Positions 5,301 through 8,444 of a stretch of DNA of 8,444 nt are shown here, one piece after another (within the stretch, counting starts at the first letter, position 1; each line of letters begins with the position of its first letter). The position numbers were made by a program, and so were the translations under genes. The stretch comes from Paludibacter sp. Its GTDB lineage: Bacteria; Bacteroidota; Bacteroidia; Bacteroidales; Paludibacteraceae. The stretch is from positions 1-8,444 of the forward strand of contig JAGPIU010000032.1 of the NCBI GenBank assembly GCA_018054805.1, in the 5' to 3' direction. Under the pieces are notes generated by a model, which worked only from the letters and a program-made list of their open reading frames with translations, ran no database searches and was not told the origin of the DNA.

Positions 5301-7978
5301 AGAAACCAACCGATGCTTTTGCTTTCGATGCCGGATTTGTAGCTACCGATGGAACCATCAATATAAGCGAGCCAACTACCACAGAACAAAAAGCGGTTTT
5401 TGCAAATACCACACAAGTGGCGGTTTATTATCTGTGTCAGTCGTATATGTATTATTTTTATCAAACACGCAATTTGCCTTTGTTGTTTAAAGTAGGTTTT
5501 CCTGTTTTCGAAGCCGGAATTCTTCCGAATGATGCCACTATCAAAACGGCCGTTAATGCTTATGGTGGCAGCTTCTCGTCTTTCGATGTATTGAACAACA
5601 GAACAACTTTTATCAGTAATAACGGGTTAGCCATTGCCGGAGCTTTTGCCGAGTTTATGAGTATCTTCAAAAACTGGGGATATCCCAATGTTACCACCAT
5701 CAATGCTTCGGGCTTCGACGTAATGAACGGTTGGTGGAATGTGGATGATCTGGCTGGTTTACTCGCCGATTTTAATCGATATACCTACCATCGATTCCTG
5801 CAACCCGACGAAAATCTGCGCATTAAACTCTATAAGGAAACGGACCATGTGAAATTCTACACCCGTCCGGTCGATGGAGCACTGAATTTTCCATCGTTTG
5901 CCAACTGGACTGAAACAGCATACAACAACTATGTCACAAATTTCAAAGTGCAGCATGGCGAAAAGATCAGTTTTTTCACTTTACCATCCTGCATCGATGG
6001 TGATTTGGAAGGCAAACCATGCAACGGACTTCCGCCCGAAAGATTGACCGGAGGAACTGCCTGGTCATCCGGAGTGCATTCCACCTGTGCCAGCAAAGCT
6101 GAAGAAGTGGTGTATTTCGAAGGAATGTGCGAACATGAACTGGCACACTCGTTCCAGGGAATTTTTCCTCAGGGGACTGTTACCGCCTGGCTCAACGAAG
6201 GTTTTCCATCATTTTGCAGCGACGACCCTATTACTGACGAGAAACTTGTTCAGCTGCGTCAGAGTGGGATTGATTGTATGACAGCTGCACAGAAATATTT
6301 CGGACATCGCCCTACTTACGAAGAAACGCGCATTTATCCTTCGCCCGATTACGGATATTATACACTGGGGTATTTCTTTATTGACTATCAGTACCGCAAA
6401 GGTGGTTATCCACTGATAAAAGCTATACAAATGAACGATTTAGCAGCTTACCAATCACTGGGATATGCAACTGCACAGGCTTTTCTGGAAGATTTTTATT
6501 TCGATTTTGATGTGCGTGTGCAACAGTTGCCAATTGCCACCTTAATAAATCCTTTAGCAGATAAAGACGAAACTAATTCAACGGTAAATATAAGCTGGAC
6601 ACCACTAAAAGCTGACATAAAACTCAATGTGTCGGTATCCGTTGACGATGCCAAAACATGGACGGAAGTAGTGAACCGAACCACAGGCACATCGTGTGTA
6701 TGGAATTCAGGAAGTCTGTCGACCCGTTTTTATATCAAAATATCAGCTCCTGATAATTTGAATGTCTCAACTACTTACGGACCGTTCATAAAGACAGACT
6801 TGACGAAAATCAATATCATTTCGCCCACCTTAAATAATTATGTGATTAGTGGCGACAGCACTGCAATTAAATGGGCATCAACCGGAATTCAAAATATCAA
6901 AATTGATTACTCACTTAACAATGGTGCTAACTGGACAACAATTACGAATAATACTTCGACAGCTGCCAATATATATAATTGGATTGTTCCTACTGAAATT
7001 TCCGGAAGTTGCAAACTGCGTTTAACCGATATAACAAACAATGCAAATTACAGCCAGGGCGATGCATTTACCATTGTAAAACCAAACGAAGTGGGCGGAC
7101 CATATTTGTACGACAAAAATACGTTGTTGCTCTTGCACTTCGACAATGACCTGAATAATCGCAGCAAGGCAGCACCAAATGCGGTGGGCGATATACTTAA
7201 TCTGACAAGCGAAGCATCGACCATTTCAAATCTTGGCTTGAGTTATAAAAACAGTTCATCACTTTCTGTACCGCATCATGCCAATCTGAATCTTACCGGT
7301 GACTGGACCATCGAAGCCTGGGTAAAACTAACCGCCTACAATGCCAACAGTAATATGTATATTTTCTGGAAACCAGGTGATACAGATGCGTATTTGTCAA
7401 ATTATTCACTCGAAGTGAATCCGTGGTGGGGAAATGTATTTTATGGATATTATTTCTCTGAATTGAAAAATAGAATTGGAATTACAGGAAGTAGTCCTAC
7501 ACTTAACGAATGGTATCATATTGCTTTTATGAGAGATACTAAAAAGAAGCAAATCAAGGTTGTTGTACGCGATAAAAACAGAATACAGATTTCGGAAACA
7601 TCAGCAACTTATACTGACGGAATGACACTTTTAAATACAAAAGATTTATTATTAGGTACAGGACTTAGTGGATATATAGATGAGGTACGTATAAGTAATA
7701 TTGTAAGAACATTTATAAAAACGGATATTGATAATCCGCATACCAATCGGAAAGCTGAAATTTATCCAAATCCGGCGTCAGGTTCATTTGTGCTTCGTTC
7801 ACTTTCCGGTAATTGTCACATCAATATCATGTCGGTGAATGGCAAAGTACTGTTGAGTAAAAATACAGAAGGTTCTGTCACCGAAGCAATCGATATTTCT
7901 AATTATGAGAAAGGAATTTATATTGTGCAGCTTATTCAGGAAAACAGAACATTTACAACGAAATTGATAATTAAATAA
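2351..7978 (+). CDS. Giant secreted mosaic hydrolase: esterase + two HExxH gluzincin domains + LamG + type IX sorting domain
   Basis: Start: ATG 2351 is the only plausible one, since the next in-frame Met is residue 59, past the signal peptide. There is no Shine-Dalgarno, only an A/T-rich leader typical of Bacteroidota. Domains in order: signal peptide (~1-31); CBM20/E-set-like beta domain (~33-118); esterase-D-type alpha/beta hydrolase (~140-400; nucleophile S284 in GSSMG, candidate H385 in DDHNE, acid D344 or D351); Ig-like (~420-502); beta-sandwich (~505-612); peptidase-MA-like gluzincin (~616-825; HEYTH 713-717, E734 in WLNEG); second beta-sandwich (~828-935); second gluzincin (~940-1390; HELAH 1262-1266, E1283 in WLNEG); two Ig-like domains (~1395-1482, ~1486-1577); LamG-like domain (~1590-1790); T9SS type A sorting domain (~1803-1875). 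Inferred role: exported to the outside or cell surface and acting on esterified glycans or glycoproteins. The substrate is unknown. It appears monocistronic, with a MITE directly behind the stop codon. Domain calls are by eye; catalytic motifs are intact. Confidence 0.93.
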   Translation: MKRIHLLIIAVGVRSKLLFLFVLFITQNIFSLTYNVTVPTGTKACYFAGEIIGWSHQAMTKVDETHYTISFANANPTQPYKYCSGPDWGYEELDAAGVPIANRTYNVADVVIKWRAVYEPGAVVTQIANTLKVSSGTVVRYSFNSTFIGARTVDVWLPAGYSASKKYAVLYMHDGQMLFDATSTWNGQEWKVDETLAQLMSSGEIKDVVVVGIWNSSNRYAEYYPEKSMDYLPANIKTAKSAEMNNDPKADEYLKFIVDEVKPFVDKTYSVNTDASNTCVAGSSMGGLISWYAMCEYPAVFGSAICMSTHWGVLNTDDASIPDSFRKYLLSKLPSPTTHAIYFDHGTIGLDANYPQNQALADTIVRFKGYTATNWKTQVFTGDDHNETCWANRFSIPVKFIIPKNIINKSLILNTDQLNGKGILYNTTVPVSWTSSSVENIKIEYSVNNGANWNMIAASVPASQLTYNWTTPSYTTTTALIRISDASDNSVSSVSSVFTIAPAITNISFSVDASVLISENKFNPATDKLYIRGSFNNYELTHMLKAGNNNIYSLTIPLASNIYIDYKYFSTAANADNTGWENNFPASYNGNRHISFGTNNLTLATVYYNDVDMNLSKTSDHFTVIYNVQDQNAIDYFLQRMEILHKIVSEALQVTPTEKTTIYMYKDLAHLHLAQGYPENSDWSTGSAYGKNLLIMLSPTKMGMNDALGLCAHEYTHCLNATKTKVTLPAWLNEGVACYFGRNFSTKDWIKSVMDVKGKPDIATVFDTDMGYAYSSIVAYYIIKTKGMAAMAKFVENMNYADIGYANLAALQTAWHAFLDTYLNTQTSVNVKFSVNMADMIASKFFIPGADKVYVKGDEYGLGTKEMTLESGTIYSVTIPVNTYSLNEYKFYTNSATAPNNGLELNTDETVSGYRLLDITNSAVTLSAVTFNSSAMAAIQGVDMAKIYNKIEVLRYHGKIWNNPAFSAFKYSFKLLSATEYQSQKPTDAFAFDAGFVATDGTINISEPTTTEQKAVFANTTQVAVYYLCQSYMYYFYQTRNLPLLFKVGFPVFEAGILPNDATIKTAVNAYGGSFSSFDVLNNRTTFISNNGLAIAGAFAEFMSIFKNWGYPNVTTINASGFDVMNGWWNVDDLAGLLADFNRYTYHRFLQPDENLRIKLYKETDHVKFYTRPVDGALNFPSFANWTETAYNNYVTNFKVQHGEKISFFTLPSCIDGDLEGKPCNGLPPERLTGGTAWSSGVHSTCASKAEEVVYFEGMCEHELAHSFQGIFPQGTVTAWLNEGFPSFCSDDPITDEKLVQLRQSGIDCMTAAQKYFGHRPTYEETRIYPSPDYGYYTLGYFFIDYQYRKGGYPLIKAIQMNDLAAYQSLGYATAQAFLEDFYFDFDVRVQQLPIATLINPLADKDETNSTVNISWTPLKADIKLNVSVSVDDAKTWTEVVNRTTGTSCVWNSGSLSTRFYIKISAPDNLNVSTTYGPFIKTDLTKINIISPTLNNYVISGDSTAIKWASTGIQNIKIDYSLNNGANWTTITNNTSTAANIYNWIVPTEISGSCKLRLTDITNNANYSQGDAFTIVKPNEVGGPYLYDKNTLLLLHFDNDLNNRSKAAPNAVGDILNLTSEASTISNLGLSYKNSSSLSVPHHANLNLTGDWTIEAWVKLTAYNANSNMYIFWKPGDTDAYLSNYSLEVNPWWGNVFYGYYFSELKNRIGITGSSPTLNEWYHIAFMRDTKKKQIKVVVRDKNRIQISETSATYTDGMTLLNTKDLLLGTGLSGYIDEVRISNIVRTFIKTDIDNPHTNRKAEIYPNPASGSFVLRSLSGNCHINIMSVNGKVLLSKNTEGSVTEAIDISNYEKGIYIVQLIQENRTFTTKLIIK
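2768..3550 (+). other. Esterase-D-like serine hydrolase domain within the mosaic protein
   Basis: Residues ~140-400 carry the classical order of this fold. An RTVDVWLPAGY entry strand is followed by VLYMHDGQ (residues 169-176), the nucleophile elbow AGSSMGG (S284, codon 3200-3202), YFDHG (342-346) and a late TGDDHNE with H385. The family (PF00756-type) includes enterochelin, feruloyl and acetyl-xylan esterases. No feature here fixes the ester substrate. The N-terminal beta domain in front of it (residues ~33-118) favours a carbohydrate-linked substrate, by inference. Confidence 0.85.
3608..3856 (+). repeat. Ig-like repeat module 1 within the mosaic protein
   Basis: Residues ~420-502 follow the pattern VSWTSSSVENIKIEYSVNNG, then ANW, YNWTTP, LIRISD and FTI. 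The same pattern returns at 6806-7081, with NIKIEYSVNNGANW here against NIKIDYSLNNGANW there. At DNA level a 16-base run is identical (3666-3681 and 6891-6906). A shuffled duplicate domain serving as a spacer or binding module is likely. Confidence 0.75.
4196..4825 (+). other. First gluzincin (peptidase-MA-like) domain
   Basis: Residues ~616-825 contain HEYTH (4487-4501) and, sixteen residues after the second His, E734 in LPAWLNEG. This is the HExxH...E zinc site of gluzincins such as peptidase-MA-like (PF13485) and M1 enzymes. All three zinc ligands and the catalytic Glu (E714) are present, so the domain should be active. It is preceded by a beta-sandwich (residues ~505-612). Confidence 0.82.
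5168..6520 (+). other. Second, larger gluzincin domain
   Basis: Residues ~940-1390 contain HELAH (6134-6148) and E1283 in TAWLNEG, again sixteen residues after the second His, with catalytic E1263. The ~300 residues before the motif (940-1250) are far longer than the corresponding part of the first domain and match nothing I recognise. They hold several Cys (C1214, C1224, C1246, C1260) that could form disulfides outside the cell. Confidence 0.75.
6533..6796 (+). repeat. Ig-like repeat module 2 within the mosaic protein
   Basis: Residues ~1395-1482 (NPLADKDETNSTVNISWTPL, then KLNVSVSVDDAKTW, CVWNSG, FYIKISAPD) have the same strand order as the other two Ig-like modules but are the most diverged copy. 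It directly precedes module 3, and together they link the second gluzincin to the LamG domain. Confidence 0.65.
6806..7081 (+). repeat. Ig-like repeat module 3 within the mosaic protein
   Basis: Residues ~1486-1577 repeat module 1 closely: IKWASTGIQNIKIDYSLNNG, then ANW, YNWIVP, KLRLTD and AFTIV. The two copies are ~3.2 kb apart in the same gene and still share near-identical nucleotide stretches. This argues for intragenic duplication or gene conversion rather than independent recruitment. Confidence 0.75.
7118..7720 (+). other. LamG / concanavalin A-like domain
   Basis: Residues ~1590-1790 show the LamG_3 signature: LLLLHFDND at the start, WTIEAWVKL in the centre, NEWYHIAFMRD, and GYIDEVRISNIVRT at the end. 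Such domains usually bind carbohydrate or protein ligands in secreted Bacteroidota proteins. The ligand cannot be predicted. Confidence 0.82.
7757..7975 (+). other. Type IX secretion (Por) C-terminal sorting domain, type A
   Basis: Residues ~1803-1875 carry the hallmarks of a TIGR04183-type sorting domain: IYPNPASGSFVL, then NIMSVNGKVLL, then a terminal GIYIVQL...TTKLIIK strand pair. In the family this directs proteins across the outer membrane by the T9SS, followed by C-terminal cleavage and often surface anchoring. It is also the best taxonomic marker in the window. Confidence 0.92.
7970..7978. repeat. Left target-site duplication of the MITE (contains stop codon TAA)
   Basis: ATTAAATAA encodes the last two residues (Ile-Lys) and stop of the large protein and is repeated exactly at 8083-8091, each copy abutting a terminal inverted repeat. 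Confidence 0.85.
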
Positions 7979-8082
7979 CACTACTGACCGACTAAATATC
8001 TGAGATTCTTCTCCGCCGCGGCGGAGAGGAATCTAATAAGCTAAAAAATCTAATTCAAACTATCTTTTATCGGTCAGTAGTG
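7979..8082. mobile_element. 104-bp MITE-like element with 13-bp TIRs and 9-bp target duplications
   Basis: Perfect terminal inverted repeats CACTACTGACCGA (7979-7991) and TCGGTCAGTAGTG (8070-8082) bound the element. Immediately outside them lies the direct repeat ATTAAATAA, at 7970-7978 on the left and 8083-8091 on the right, with no mismatch. That is the signature of a transposition event with a 9-bp target duplication. There is no room for a transposase, so the element must be mobilised in trans. The interior carries a GC-rich hairpin (8003-8034). The left target copy includes the stop codon of the large gene, whose coding sequence is therefore undamaged. Parent IS family not recognised; 9-bp duplications occur in several DDE families, including IS4- and IS5-type. 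Confidence 0.85.
8003..8034. other. GC-rich hairpin inside the MITE
   Basis: AGATTCTTCTCCGC (8003-8016) pairs with GCGGAGAGGAATCT (8021-8034), giving 14 bp with one T-G wobble around CGCG. The core CTCCGCCGCGGCGGAG is a perfect palindrome of striking GC content in AT-rich surroundings. No T-run follows on either strand, so it is not a canonical terminator, though it could stabilise a 3' end or stall polymerase. Confidence 0.75.
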
Positions 8083-8091
8083 ATTAAATAA
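8083..8091. repeat. Right target-site duplication of the MITE
   Basis: This is the exact second copy of ATTAAATAA, directly adjoining the right terminal inverted repeat. Deleting 7979-8091 would restore the inferred pre-insertion sequence with the same stop codon. Confidence 0.85.
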
Positions 8092-8112
8092 AACAAAGTA
8101 TTTTTGAACGAT

Positions 8113-8149
8113 GCTGTCTCAAAAGTGTTCTGCTTTCTTTTGATACAGC
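8113..8149. terminator. Imperfect inverted repeat, possible original terminator of the large gene or IS-end remnant
   Basis: GCTGTCTCAAAAG (8113-8125) pairs with CTTTTGATACAGC (8137-8149), 12 of 13 positions, around an 11-base loop. If the MITE and its duplicated target are removed, this hairpin begins about 21 bases after the large gene's stop codon, a fitting place for its native terminator. The following T content is only moderate (TCAGTTTCTC). GCTGTCTCAAAAG also resembles insertion-sequence termini, so an IS scar is the alternative. Confidence 0.45.
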
Positions 8150-8178
8150 CTCAGTTTCTCAAAAACCTACTATATCCA

Positions 8179-8218
8179 CACAAAATGCTTTGCAGCGGCT
8201 TTTTTGCTGTATTTTGTG
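8179..8218. other. Imperfect stem-loop of unknown role
   Basis: CACAAAAT (8179-8186) pairs with ATTTTGTG (8211-8218), and inside it GCAGC (8192-8196) can pair with GCTGT (8206-8210) with one wobble. No clear T-run follows, so no function is assigned. Confidence 0.35.
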
Positions 8219-8313
8219 CGTTGTTGTCTGTAGATTAAAAAGTTACTCCCGTGTCAGTAGTTGGCTTCAGAGTATCGTTCTCACGGATATGTCCATTGAA
8301 ATAAGTCAAAAAT

Positions 8314-8369
8314 CCCGTCGAACGTATGCGAAGCCCGGTGCTTTAAAATAGCATATCCAGTTGGTAGGG
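8314..8369. repeat. 56-bp dispersed element, copy B
   Basis: This is the same-strand homologue of 2050-2105 at roughly 80% identity, ending directly against the second terminator cassette. Copies A and B thus flank the large gene in direct orientation about 6.26 kb apart. Confidence 0.7.
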
Positions 8370-8376
8370 CATAAAC

Positions 8377-8413
8377 AAAAAATCCTGTCGCAAAATTGTG
8401 ACAGGATTTTTTT
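8377..8413 (+). terminator. Second rho-independent terminator, related to the one after pepD
   Basis: The stem is AAAAAATCCTGTC (8377-8389) with GACAGGATTTTTT (8400-8412), 13 bp, extendable inward by a G-T wobble and C-G and A-T pairs. A T-run follows (8407-8413). The A-rich left arm makes it symmetrical, so it may serve transcription from either side. The 24 bases 8370-8393 are identical to 1427-1450 behind pepD. No gene ends directly before it here, so it may terminate read-through from the large gene or a gene entering from beyond 8444. Confidence 0.8.
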
Positions 8414-8444
8414 ATGTGATAAAACGGATTTCTCAGAAGCATTT

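Larger units (their letters stand above)
8092..8444. other. Terminal non-coding stretch
   Basis: I see no protein or RNA gene in these 353 bases. The contents are two imperfect inverted repeats (8113-8149, 8179-8218), the 56-bp element copy B, and the second terminator. The last ~30 bases after the terminator hold nothing I can assign and may be the edge of the next transcription unit. Confidence 0.7.

Noticed and set aside
8253..8261. GTCAGTAGT as a second MITE end
   Set aside because: It shares only nine bases with the MITE terminus, with no partner repeat and no target duplication. A chance match is likely.
8092..8444. Remnant transposase or small gene downstream of the MITE
   Set aside because: No open frame of useful length or transposase motif was seen on either strand.

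Overview
The window looks like Bacteroidota (Bacteroidetes) DNA, probably order Bacteroidales. The giant secreted protein ends in a type A Por/type IX secretion sorting domain, which is confined to that phylum. Its start codon has no Shine-Dalgarno sequence, only an A/T-rich leader, and the intergenic DNA is AT-rich. The genus cannot be named from the sequence alone.

Layout: (1) 1-1425 holds the 3' ~97% of pepD, a cytosolic M20C aminoacyl-histidine dipeptidase whose first ~10-14 codons lie outside the window. It is followed at once by a strong bidirectional-looking terminator (1434-1473). (2) 1426-2350 is a 925-base gene-poor interval. It contains a regular tandem array of ten ~42-bp monomers arranged as two 5-monomer (209/210-bp) higher-order units (1541-1959), then a 56-bp element (2050-2105) that recurs at the far end of the window, then the leader of the large gene with a palindrome and a weak promoter candidate. 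(3) 2351-7978 encodes one 1875-residue secreted mosaic protein: signal peptide, carbohydrate-binding-like beta domain, esterase-D-type serine hydrolase, Ig-like domain, two successive [beta-sandwich + HExxH gluzincin] modules, two more Ig-like domains, a LamG-like domain and the T9SS C-terminal domain. (4) 7979-8082 is a 104-bp MITE-like element with perfect 13-bp terminal inverted repeats and perfect 9-bp target duplications. It is inserted exactly behind the large gene's stop codon, so that the stop TAA is part of the target duplication. (5) 8083-8444 has no gene that I can support. It holds two imperfect inverted repeats, the second copy of the 56-bp element and a second terminator sharing 24 identical bases with the pepD terminator.

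The two genes are not an obvious pathway: a terminator and ~900 bp separate them and they act in different compartments. The large protein is best read as an extracellular or cell-surface multifunctional hydrolase that could attack esterified glycans and/or glycoproteins. The surrounding non-coding DNA is rich in repeats, and the most notable structures outside the big gene are the 42-bp/210-bp array and the MITE.
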